From: Anaerolineales bacterium UBA6131
Lineage (GTDB): Bacteria > Chloroflexota > Anaerolineae > UBA2200
Assembly (NCBI GenBank): GCA_002435875.1
Contig: DIVN01000144.1
Span: 1 to 19,287, forward strand
Reading direction: 5' to 3'
DNA length: 19,287 nt
The stretch's first letter is position 1, and each line of letters starts with the position of its first letter. The notes beneath the pieces were generated by a model. The model saw only the letters and a list, made by a program, of their open reading frames with translations, ran no database searches and had not been told where the DNA came from. Position numbers and translations under genes: made by a program. Shown in pieces: positions 1 through 6,438 of the stretch.

Positions 1-573
1 ACCATGGTGGACGATGCCCACGGCGAGGGTGTGGTCGGCAACGGCGGCCGGGGGATTGTGGACCATTTCAAGTTGCACCGCAAGTTCGACATCGAGATGG
101 GTACTCTGTCCAAGGCCTTTGGTGTGGTGGGTGGCGTCATTGCTGGCAAGCGCAAGATCGTAGACTATCTGCGCCAGAAAGCGCGGCCCTTCCTCTTCTC
201 CAGCGCAGTCACCCCCGCGGATACCGCGGCCTGCATCGCCGCAGTGGACATCCTGGAATCTTCTACCGCGCTGGTGGAACGCCTTTGGGAGAACACCCGC
301 TACTTCAAGGCTGAGCTGAAGCATCTGGGCTTTGACACGGGCAATAGCGTGACGCCCATTACACCCATCATGTTGGGCGAGGCTCCCTTGGCCAAAGAGT
401 TCTCCCGGAAGCTCTTTGAGAACGGAGTCTTCGCCATGGCTCTTGGCTTTCCAACGGTACCCAAAGGCAAGGCGCGCATCCGCGTGATGATTTCGGCCTC
501 GCACAGCAAGGATGACCTGGACCGGGGGCTGGAAGCTTTCGCCAAGGTTGGGAGAGACCTAGGGGTAATCTAG
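1..573 (+). CDS. kbl: Glycine C-acetyltransferase (2-amino-3-ketobutyrate CoA ligase), 5'-truncated
   Basis: This is the C-terminal half (about 190 of a usual 395 or so residues) of a PLP-dependent alpha-oxoamine synthase; the frame is open through base 1, so the start lies outside the window. The first visible residues carry the DDAHGEG motif, whose Asp and His contact PLP. GTLSKAFG follows, with the Schiff-base lysine encoded at 112-114. The tail (VPKGKARIR, then AFAKVGRDLGVI at the very end) matches Kbl more closely than its paralogue BioF (8-amino-7-oxononanoate synthase). Kbl joins glycine and acetyl-CoA to 2-amino-3-ketobutyrate, or runs in reverse in threonine breakdown with threonine dehydrogenase. 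No tdh gene is visible, but the upstream side is cut off. The gene converges on the phosphofructokinase gene. Family assignment is firm; Kbl over BioF is likely but not certain. Confidence 0.88.
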   Translation, partial: TMVDDAHGEGVVGNGGRGIVDHFKLHRKFDIEMGTLSKAFGVVGGVIAGKRKIVDYLRQKARPFLFSSAVTPADTAACIAAVDILESSTALVERLWENTRYFKAELKHLGFDTGNSVTPITPIMLGEAPLAKEFSRKLFENGVFAMALGFPTVPKGKARIRVMISASHSKDDLDRGLEAFAKVGRDLGVI

Positions 574-591
574 GGTCCGTGGTGACGCAAT

Positions 592-626
592 AGGGCTTCG
601 GGGGCCGTGCGCGCCCCCGAAGCCCT
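592..626. terminator. Convergent stem-loop, probable bidirectional terminator
   Basis: A perfect 14-bp inverted repeat (left arm 592-605, right arm 613-626, 7-nt loop) lies between the kbl stop at 573 and the phosphofructokinase stop at 667. It is GC-rich on both sides and has no U-tract on either strand. Its position between converging genes suggests it ends both transcripts; without U runs it may act as an RNA 3'-end barrier and not as a classical intrinsic terminator. Confidence 0.7.
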
Positions 627-666
627 GTCCGTGTCCGCCTACTACGGCAAGATGTGCCTTTGAAGA

Positions 667-1875
667 CTAAGCCCAGCTCTTGGCTAGACGCACGTAGGGG
701 ATCGGTGGCCATGGCTCCCCAAGTAGAGGCTTCCCGTACGCCAAGAACGCTTCAGTCGGGAAGTTTCCTGCGTCGTTCATGAATTGCCGCGGTAGTTTTC
801 TTTCCTTGTTGGCAATATCGGCCAAGCTGGCGATGCCTAGCGTGCAATCGTACTGCGGGCCGGGGTCGCGTTCCAAGGTGACCATGCCTTCTACTCGGCC
901 GGCCATTGCCTCCCTGACAGCATGTTGGCCGACGCGGTATGCTTCTTCCAGGTCTATCGGAGATGCGCAGATCATCAGAGACCGCTGCAGGTAGTTGGGC
1001 TTGTCCAGGCGCACCTTCAAGTTCAGTTGCCCGCTTAGCAGGGTTGCTACGAAATCACTGACACCGCCCTTCATACGATGTCCGAATGCGTCGATTTCTT
1101 TGGGGGCGTACTCCTCGCCCAGTGTCTTGCCCGGAGACTCCTGTGCCCCCTCACTCATGGCGATTACTACGTACCCGCGCTCTTCATAGCAGCGTTTCAC
1201 ATCTTGTATGAGCTGCTCCACACCAACCGGGCATTCGGGAACGTAGATCAGGTGCGGTGGGTCGTTCTCCTCAACACGCGCCAGCGCGGCGGCGGCCGTC
1301 AGCCAGCCCGCGTTGCGACCCATGATCTCCACGATCTTCACGGGGCTTTCAGGCCCCATTGCTTCCGTGTCCCAACCACTATCACGTACGGCTGTGGCGA
1401 CAAAACGGGCGGCACTAGGAAACCCCGGACAGTGGTCAGTACCGACGAGATCATTGTCCACGGTCTTGGGAACAGCGATCACATGCAGTTCGTAACCAGC
1501 ATCCTGCGCCAGCTTGTGAAGTTGATAGCTCGTGTCGGATGAGTCATTGCCTCCAATGTAGTGCAGATAGCGGATATTGCGCTTCTTGAGTGCATCCAGC
1601 AAGCGCTCATAGTCGTTGGAGGTGACTTTGTACCGGGCAGTGCCGAGGGCGGCGCTGGGCGTGCGTCGAAGCCCCTCGACAACTCCATTGGGTTGTCGCC
1701 GCAGGTCGATCAACTGGTCCTGTAACAACCCGCGAATGCCACGGAACATGCCGTAGACCTCGCCAATGCTATCGTGCGATATGGCCTCTTGGATCACGCC
1801 AGCCAAACTGCTATTGATAACAACGGTCGGCCCGCCCGACTGACCGACGGCGAGATTGCCTCTTGCCTTGCTCAT
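667..1875 (-). CDS. pfp: 6-phosphofructokinase, pyrophosphate-dependent type
   Basis: A 402-aa phosphofructokinase-family enzyme, phosphorylating fructose 6-phosphate to fructose 1,6-bisphosphate in glycolysis. Motifs: GQSGGPT near residues 11-17 (phosphoryl donor loop), GGNDS at 108-112, PKTVDND at 136-142 with the catalytic Asp, and MGRNAGW at 185-191 (sugar phosphate binding). Asp111 replaces the small glycine used by ATP enzymes (E. coli Gly104 position) and Lys137 occupies the Gly124 position. In this family both changes mark pyrophosphate as donor, and the enzyme is then reversible. The chosen start is the ATG at 1875, because AAGGGGGA sits about 6 nt upstream; the frame remains open 12 codons further up but without a ribosome site. 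Donor specificity is inferred from these residues. Expressed alone from its own promoter region. Confidence 0.9.
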   Translation of the reverse strand: MSKARGNLAVGQSGGPTVVINSSLAGVIQEAISHDSIGEVYGMFRGIRGLLQDQLIDLRRQPNGVVEGLRRTPSAALGTARYKVTSNDYERLLDALKKRNIRYLHYIGGNDSSDTSYQLHKLAQDAGYELHVIAVPKTVDNDLVGTDHCPGFPSAARFVATAVRDSGWDTEAMGPESPVKIVEIMGRNAGWLTAAAALARVEENDPPHLIYVPECPVGVEQLIQDVKRCYEERGYVVIAMSEGAQESPGKTLGEEYAPKEIDAFGHRMKGGVSDFVATLLSGQLNLKVRLDKPNYLQRSLMICASPIDLEEAYRVGQHAVREAMAGRVEGMVTLERDPGPQYDCTLGIASLADIANKERKLPRQFMNDAGNFPTEAFLAYGKPLLGEPWPPIPYVRLAKSWA

Positions 1876-1995
1876 ATGCTTCCCCCTTGATCCCCGAGAT
1901 TGAGATGCCATGTGATGAGGCAGGTTCTGCTTGGCGCGGCCTTGACAGTATGCGCGTCAGGTGCATGGTACCCGCGCCTCTGCCATATCGGTGCC

Positions 1996-2025
1996 ATTCT
2001 ATCATCATTCTACGGTGTAGGACAA
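1996..2025 (-). promoter_or_regulatory. Candidate promoter of the phosphofructokinase gene
   Basis: Reading the minus strand, TTGTCC (2025-2020) and TAGAAT (2001-1996) are separated by 18 nt, which fits a housekeeping sigma-70 promoter. Transcription would start near 1989, giving a leader of about 115 nt before the start codon at 1875. The -10 is good and the -35 is imperfect. Confidence 0.4.
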
Positions 2026-2308
2026 ACCTCCTCATCACGATGCTCACAAAGGCGAACACGACAACATGTTTGGGGCGTGCCGTATCGGGGCATTCGTCGT
2101 GAGCGTGGCAGCGCCCGCGCTGCCGGCTGGTGGTCACAAAATACCGAGATCTATGCAAACGGGAGTATGCTCTAGTCATAGGCGGAGTGGGGCGCTGCTG
2201 CCCTCCACCCCAAGACTCCTAGGGCTTGTAGGGACACAGTCTCTCTCGGAAGCCACGATACTGATTAGGATGGCACATGTGGGATCATAGGCGACATAAC
2301 ACGACTGA

Positions 2309-2337
2309 TTGACAAGTCCGGATAGTTGATGTAGAAT
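2309..2337 (+). promoter_or_regulatory. Near-consensus sigma-70 promoter for the rpsA leader
   Basis: TTGACA (2309-2314), 17-nt spacer, TAGAAT (2332-2337). This is a full-consensus -35, optimal spacing and a five-of-six -10, so a strong vegetative promoter is expected, with transcription starting near 2344. It lies about 300 nt upstream of the S1 start codon and so implies a long 5' leader or a separate small RNA. Confidence 0.65.
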
Positions 2338-2343
2338 GGCGAG

Positions 2344-2602
2344 GAAGTATCGTCTGTCGGACATAATTGACATAGGGATCGAGTGTACGGCTTTCCCGCG
2401 AAGCGGACTGATGGGTGCGTACTCATTGGGACTGTAGTTAGGACGGTATTCATTCCAGCGATGTAGTTGGGGCATTGTTGGAGGATCAGAGTATCTGACT
2501 TCTCTGATATTGCAGAGGCCCAAGACGCGCAAGGCCGCATTGCTTGTCGGATTCTGCTAGCACTCGGTTGCCGAAAGGTTTCGTGGACACCGAGTGTTTT
2601 TT
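2344..2602 (+). ncRNA. Putative structured leader RNA or small RNA upstream of rpsA
   Basis: Between the strong promoter and the terminator hairpin is about 260 nt of non-coding sequence. Visible local pairings include CCGC-GAA-GCGG near 2396-2406, ATCAGAG (2485-2491) with CTCTGAT (2502-2508), and GGCC repeats around 2517-2536. I could not match it to the tmRNA, RNase P, SRP RNA, T-box or TPP signatures that I know. It could be an attenuating 5' leader of the S1 gene or an independent small RNA. The extent is inferred from promoter and terminator positions only. Confidence 0.35.
2561..2602 (+). terminator. Intrinsic terminator or attenuator ahead of rpsA
   Basis: CACTCGGT (2561-2568) pairs perfectly with ACCGAGTG (2589-2596), the enclosed CGAAA/TTTCG can extend the stem, and six T follow at once (2597-2602). 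This is the only classical U-tract terminator in the window. It ends 36 nt before the S1 start codon, and I see no good promoter between it and the ribosome site at 2627-2631. Transcripts would therefore have to read through it to express the gene, as in attenuation. Confidence 0.65.
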
Positions 2603-2638
2603 GTGTCTTATCTATCTTGGTACTGTGGAGGATGATTC

Positions 2639-4147
2639 ATGACTGACAGATGGGATGCCGTGGGAGAGCCAGACTCTTCATTACCAGAGGAGAGTGAGAA
2701 CGCGGCTCCCGCTTCCGACAGTCAGGCGGGAGCTTCATCTGGAGCGCCCGAGGCCGATCAGTCACCGCTGCCAGATGTTGGCTACGACCCGGCCCAGCTG
2801 GACATCGAGCCTCAGCTCCCAGAGACAGCCTCGGCGACAGCCATGCCTGATGTATTCTCGGATGAGTATGTATACCTGCAGGCCAAGAGAGGGGAGATAC
2901 GGCAAGCACAGGTCATTGCTGTCCGAGGAGATGGCCTCGTCGTGGATTTGGGCCTGAAACATGAGGGTCTTGTTCCCGCCTACGACGTCCAGCGGGTAGG
3001 CTCAGATGCTGCGGAGTCGGTTGCGGTTGGCGACGAGATCCCTGTCTACATTGTACGCCCCGAGGACAGAGACGGGAATATCATTGTCTCCTGGTACCGA
3101 GCTCGTCAGGAGCAAGACTGGCTCGACGCACAGAAACTCCTTGAGAACGGCGGGGTCTGGGAAGGTGAGATCAAGGGCTCTAACCGTGGTGGGTTGATCG
3201 TACCATTTGGAAAGATCCGAGGGTTTGTGCCAGCCTCGCATATTACTGGAATCTCCCGGCGTATGAACCAGGAGGCCTTGCAGGAACGACTCGAGAACAT
3301 GGTCGGTCAGACCTTGCCGCTCAAGGTCCTTGAGGTTAACCGCCAGACCCGCAGGCTTATTCTTTCAGAGCGCGTGGCTCGAAGGGAGTGGCGTGCCCAG
3401 AGGCGTGAGGAGTTGTTGACTGACCTGCAGGAAGGTGATCGCGTACACGGTGTGGTTAGCAACATCTGTGATTTTGGGGTATTCGTGGACATCGGGGGCA
3501 CTGATGGTCTTGTGCACATCTCCGAGCTGTCTTGGCGCCGTGCCGACCACCCAAGTGAGCTCGTCAACATCGGCCAAGAAGTAGATGCCTATGTGCTGCG
3601 CGTCGATAGAGAACACAAACGTATCGGGCTGAGCCTGCGTATGTTGGAAGAGGATCCGTGGGAGCAGGTGGAGCAGAAATATCACGTCGGTCAACTGGTG
3701 GCTGGTTTGGTCACCAAATTGGCCGATTTTGGGGCCTTCGCCGTCCTCGATGACGGAATCGAGGGACTGATTCATATCTCGGAGTTGGCTGAGATACCGC
3801 CAACGCATCCCAGTGAGGTTGTCTCGCGAGGCGCAATCTTCCCTCTGGTCGTAGTGAAGATAGATGCTCGCCGCAGACGGATGGGCCTAAGCCTCAAGCG
3901 CGTCTCGGAAGATGATTGGTATCAATGGCAAAGGGATCACCAGGCAACGACCGAAGAACCCGAAGAGCCCCTTGCCCCGGGCGAAGTTCCGGATGTCTAT
4001 ACCCCGGATCTCACCCAGCCTGAACCATCGTTGTTGGCAGCCACGGATCAGGACATCCCGGACGAAGAGGCGCCCAGCACTGACGAGGAACTCGGTGCCT
4101 CGCCAACGCCAGACACGCCAGCGTCGACATCGGGAGAGGATGCCTGA
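2639..4147 (+). CDS. rpsA: Ribosomal protein S1-like protein with four S1 domains
   Basis: A 502-aa RNA-binding protein. Four S1 (OB-fold) domains lie at about residues 84-153, 171-244, 265-334 and 349-419. The last two are the most typical, with DFGVFVDIGGTDGLVHISELSW and DFGAFAVLDDGIEGLIHISEL. Flanks of about 75-80 residues at each end are acidic, rich in Pro, Ser and Glu, and surely disordered. Ribosomal S1 captures mRNA on the 30S subunit. Gram-negative S1 has six domains, whereas four-domain versions occur in several other phyla. The ATG at 2639 follows GGAGG with a 7-nt spacer. The gene is followed by a DksA-type regulator in the same direction and preceded by a leader carrying a terminator hairpin, so autogenous or attenuation control is plausible. 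A role in RNA turnover rather than in the ribosome cannot be excluded. Confidence 0.88.
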   Translation: MTDRWDAVGEPDSSLPEESENAAPASDSQAGASSGAPEADQSPLPDVGYDPAQLDIEPQLPETASATAMPDVFSDEYVYLQAKRGEIRQAQVIAVRGDGLVVDLGLKHEGLVPAYDVQRVGSDAAESVAVGDEIPVYIVRPEDRDGNIIVSWYRARQEQDWLDAQKLLENGGVWEGEIKGSNRGGLIVPFGKIRGFVPASHITGISRRMNQEALQERLENMVGQTLPLKVLEVNRQTRRLILSERVARREWRAQRREELLTDLQEGDRVHGVVSNICDFGVFVDIGGTDGLVHISELSWRRADHPSELVNIGQEVDAYVLRVDREHKRIGLSLRMLEEDPWEQVEQKYHVGQLVAGLVTKLADFGAFAVLDDGIEGLIHISELAEIPPTHPSEVVSRGAIFPLVVVKIDARRRRMGLSLKRVSEDDWYQWQRDHQATTEEPEEPLAPGEVPDVYTPDLTQPEPSLLAATDQDIPDEEAPSTDEELGASPTPDTPASTSGEDA

Positions 4148-4159
4148 TAGCGTCTCGCC

Positions 4160-4203
4160 GTCCGTAACCTCTGCACATTCCGAAAGCTGCCTTGGGTACG
4201 GAC
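4160..4203 (+). other. Inverted repeat in the rpsA-dksA intergenic gap
   Basis: GTCCGTA (4160-4166) is the exact reverse complement of TACGGAC (4197-4203), and two more G-C pairs are possible inside. It lies between the S1 stop and the probable start of the zinc-finger gene and has no U-tract. It may stabilise or process the upstream message; this is weak structural evidence only. Confidence 0.35.
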
Positions 4204-4230
4204 TGCACACGACAAGATCACACACGAACC

Positions 4231-4554
4231 ATGGCGAATCCCATGAAAGCAAAACTGGAGACAGAGCTGCAGCAAGCGTTGCAGGAGCTCAAGAAACTCG
4301 ACGAACGGCTTGAGCAGAAGGCCGAGTACGGGCCGGGTAAGGGTGATCCTGCAATCTATGATTGGGAATTCACTCTCGCCTTGCGACAGCAGGCACAGCA
4401 AAAGGTCGGGACCATCCGTCATGCGCTGCAGCGACTGGCCGATGGCAACTATGGAGTTTGCGAACGATGTGGCAAGCCCATTGACCCCGAACGCCTGGAG
4501 ATCGTTCCGCTGGCACACCTATGCATCGAGTGTGCCAAATCCTCGCGGGGTTGA
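4231..4554 (+). CDS. DksA/TraR-family C4 zinc-finger protein
   Basis: A 107-aa protein: an N-terminal helical hairpin (about residues 5-70, rich in Leu, Gln, Lys and Glu) followed by a C4 zinc finger with Cys77, Cys80, Cys98 and Cys101 (CERCGKPI ... LCIEC). This is the DksA/TraR fold, whose proteins insert a coiled coil into the RNA polymerase secondary channel or, in shorter members, act as less well-defined regulators. The acidic tip motif of true DksA is not obvious, so ppGpp co-regulation is not shown. The chosen start is the ATG at 4231; another ATG lies 12 nt on, and the frame is open from a TTG at 4192. None has a convincing ribosome site. It probably shares the S1 transcript. Confidence 0.82.
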   Translation: MANPMKAKLETELQQALQELKKLDERLEQKAEYGPGKGDPAIYDWEFTLALRQQAQQKVGTIRHALQRLADGNYGVCERCGKPIDPERLEIVPLAHLCIECAKSSRG

Positions 4555-4572
4555 CAGCACGTTGGCGAATTG

Positions 4573-4606
4573 CGAGGGGGCTGTCTCACCTGAGACAGCC
4601 CCCTCG
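4573..4606. terminator. Near-perfect 16-bp palindrome, bidirectional terminator candidate
   Basis: The arms 4573-4588 and 4591-4606 are exact reverse complements separated by two bases, giving a very stable GC-rich hairpin 18 nt after the zinc-finger gene stop. The membrane-protein gene ends at 4649 on the other strand, so the hairpin can serve both converging transcripts. There is no U-tract on either side, as with the stem-loop at 592-626. Confidence 0.72.
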
Positions 4607-4648
4607 TCTGCTTCCGGGGTCCTCTACGCCATGCGCTGACCAGCGCTC

Positions 4649-5062
4649 TCAACTTGCTCTTTGTCTGCCGGCAGCCAAGCGCCTAAGGATCTCCATCCCC
4701 ACCACATCAGCGAAACCAACCAGGCCCCATAGCGGTTCTGCAAGGGCCAGTGCGACTGCAAAGATCACGCCGACTACCCTAGTCACTGCCCAGACACGCT
4801 CATCAGGGTTGGGCCGGCGATAGGCCAAAACGAAAACCAGCAGGCCATAGAGCAGAGTCAAGACCCAGACTGTGGTGAGCGCGCTATCCTTGGTCAAATG
4901 GACTGGACCGCGGGGAACCATCCAGAAAACGGGTGCCCCGCTAGCGAACTCAACATGGATGCGACCCACGACACTGAGGAAAAGCATCGTGTGCTGTCCT
5001 GCAGCTGCTACGCAACCCCAGAGCGCACTAGCCAGCAAGCGATCGCGTTGCTCGTTTTGCAC
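4649..5062 (-). CDS. Small integral membrane protein of unknown function
   Basis: I do not recognise this 137-aa protein. It has three or four hydrophobic segments, about residues 9-31, 61-81 and 90-122 (the last long enough for a hairpin or two helices), with arginines at the inner flanks (AYRR, EILRRLAAGRQR) that suggest a cytoplasmic C-terminus. The loop between the first two helices is 30 residues long and contains two short aromatic patches. The GTG at 5062 is chosen because AAGGAG stands 9 nt upstream; the frame stays open to a TTG at 5146, but that extension is Cys-rich and not membrane-like. The gene lies about 100 nt downstream of ttcA on the same strand and ends at the palindrome at 4573-4606. 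Confidence 0.6.
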   Translation of the reverse strand: MQNEQRDRLLASALWGCVAAAGQHTMLFLSVVGRIHVEFASGAPVFWMVPRGPVHLTKDSALTTVWVLTLLYGLLVFVLAYRRPNPDERVWAVTRVVGVIFAVALALAEPLWGLVGFADVVGMEILRRLAAGRQRAS

Positions 5063-5164
5063 TGCCGTCGGCTCCTTCACGTCTTGCCGCCTACAGCAAA
5101 TCGTCTGCAGGCGCGGCGGATTGTCTGCGAATGCACACGCACCCAATCTCCCTGACCTTGGGAC

Positions 5165-5929
5165 TCATGCCGTACGATCCGATCCAGGGTCAGCCGTCTC
5201 CTGGTTTTCTCGCAATCCAGCGCGGAAGAGATTGATCTTGACCTTGGGGTACTCCGACTCAACCGAGGCAATGAGCGCCTTGACCAGTGCACGACGAGAT
5301 GTGACGCTGTTTGGACAGCGTTGCTCTACCTTGGGGAAGGGCTGCGTCGCTGCGAAGCGGGTGATCTCCTTCTCCTGCAGGTAGATCATGGGGCGAATGA
5401 GTAGCAGCTGCCCATCGAAAAATGTGCGGCTAGGCTGCATGGTCTCGGCCGTACCATGAAAGAAGAGATTTAGTAGAGTTGTCTCTGCCGCATCATCGGC
5501 GTGGTGCCCGAGCGCAAGCTTGTTGCAGCCCAGTTCTGTGGCTGCAGTGAAGAGAGCCCGGCGTCGAAGGCGCGCGCAGCGAAAGCAACCGTCATCGTCA
5601 TCGACCTGGACGTTTCGAACGACGTAGGCTTGTCCCAGCGACTGCATATAAGCTTCCAGCTCCTCCAATTGGCACACACTGGCGCATGGCACACCGTCGG
5701 GCCGGCACCGAACAAGGTGCAGAGCTACCGTCTCATAGAAGCCAGGAGTGCTTCGCTGTCGCAGACGTAGCAAGTGCAATAATGTCAGGCTGTCTTTCCC
5801 ACCAGAGACTGCCACGGCAATGCGGTCGCCATCGGCGATCATGTGGTAATCGCGGATTGCTTTGTTAATCCCTTTCAGCAGGTAGTAGGCCAGCCTATCG
5901 GATAGAGCGATTGCGCGCTTCCCCACCAT
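5165..5929 (-). CDS. ttcA: tRNA 2-thiocytidine biosynthesis protein TtcA-like
   Basis: A 254-aa N-type ATP pyrophosphatase. The PP-loop SGGKDS is at 42-47. CFRC (Cys115, Cys118) is followed by RLRRRALF, then GHHADDAAET at 141-150, and a third cysteine is at 205 (RCPNS). This spacing is that of TtcA, where the three cysteines hold an iron-sulphur cluster. TtcA thiolates cytidine 32 of certain tRNAs in the cytoplasm after adenylating it. The related TtuA/Ncs6 branch carries additional zinc-finger cysteines that are not seen here. Start: the ATG at 5929, with only a weak GGGTAAG upstream. It sits downstream of the 137-aa unknown gene with a gap of about 95 nt, so co-transcription is possible. 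The tRNA on this strand is Val and is not an obvious substrate. Confidence 0.85.
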   Translation of the reverse strand: MVGKRAIALSDRLAYYLLKGINKAIRDYHMIADGDRIAVAVSGGKDSLTLLHLLRLRQRSTPGFYETVALHLVRCRPDGVPCASVCQLEELEAYMQSLGQAYVVRNVQVDDDDGCFRCARLRRRALFTAATELGCNKLALGHHADDAAETTLLNLFFHGTAETMQPSRTFFDGQLLLIRPMIYLQEKEITRFAATQPFPKVEQRCPNSVTSRRALVKALIASVESEYPKVKINLFRAGLRENQETADPGSDRTA

Positions 5930-6024
5930 CTTACCCTACGGCAGGATACGGTCCGGTAAGCAAGAGCAACATGGTGCAGGCCCGACAATGCGCGCGAGAC
6001 ACCAATCTAGCACGGCGCCCTGGC

Positions 6025-6438
6025 TCACACTGGCCTAATGCCGAGATGCACAGAACCCTTGGTCAGAACGCGGAGGATGGTCTCCGGGGGGCGCTTGTCA
6101 AGCTGTTCGTACAGCTCCTGCGCTGATAGAGGCTTGTTGCCGTTTGCCAAGAAGAGTCGGAAGATACTATCCAAGACAGGCGTGTCTTCGGAGACATAGC
6201 CAGGCTTGGTGCTACAGCAAGCACGGATCGCCTCCCAGACAGAGTCGACACGGGTCACCTCTGCTGTTTCAGGGTCAACCATGTCTATCATGACGGCCTG
6301 CGTCTGCGCCCCGAGGCTCTCTCGACATTCCGCGCACAGATACTCCAGCATATGAATCCGGGGGCTTCGGTTCTGCCTTTCCCACCAAGCAAAGTCAATG
6401 TGAAACTTGGTCTCAACAGTTGGACGGGCTGCTCTCAT
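6025..6438 (-). CDS. Conserved-looking protein of unknown function, partner of the 570-aa protein
   Basis: A 137-aa protein that I cannot assign. The N-terminal part has an aromatic stretch (KFHIDFAWWERQNR, residues 11-24) and a CxxC (Cys35, Cys38), with a Cys-Cys pair at 74-75, so a metal site is possible. Residues 88-130 read like a small winged helix (DSIFRLFLANGNKPLSAQEL followed by ILRVL), ending in HLGIRPV. The ATG overlaps the stop of the upstream 570-aa gene in an ATGA, so the two are translationally coupled and probably act together. I recall similar proteins only from Chloroflexota genomes; that is memory, not a search result. Confidence 0.72.
   Translation of the reverse strand: MRAARPTVETKFHIDFAWWERQNRSPRIHMLEYLCAECRESLGAQTQAVMIDMVDPETAEVTRVDSVWEAIRACCSTKPGYVSEDTPVLDSIFRLFLANGNKPLSAQELYEQLDKRPPETILRVLTKGSVHLGIRPV

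Larger units (their letters stand above)
1876..2638. other. Gene-free intergenic region between divergent pfp and rpsA genes
   Basis: About 760 bases with no convincing coding frame on either strand; the open frames present have erratic composition and no ribosome site. Contents I can point to are the minus-strand promoter candidate near 1996-2025, an 18-nt inverted repeat (arms 2107-2114 and 2117-2124, no U-tract), a hairpin around 2184-2219 that can pair GGAG/TGGGG with CCCCA/CTCC, the plus-strand promoter at 2309-2337, and the leader with terminator hairpin that ends at 2602. Most of this length is therefore likely regulatory or untranslated RNA. Confidence 0.6.

Noticed and set aside
1811..2532. 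Several open frames of 70-120 codons on both strands in the pfp-rpsA intergenic region
   Set aside because: They overlap each other, have erratic amino-acid composition and lack ribosome sites; promoter and terminator signals in the region argue for non-coding sequence.
2344..2602. RNase P RNA, tmRNA, SRP RNA or T-box as identity of the rpsA leader
   Set aside because: The conserved cores (for example GAGGAAAGTCC of RNase P, a tag frame of tmRNA, GGTGG-ACCGCG of T-boxes) are absent; only a superficial GAGGAAG is present.
5063..5146. N-terminal extension of the small membrane protein to the TTG at 5146
   Set aside because: The extra 28 residues are Cys- and Arg-rich and there is no ribosome site, while the GTG at 5062 has AAGGAG at good distance.
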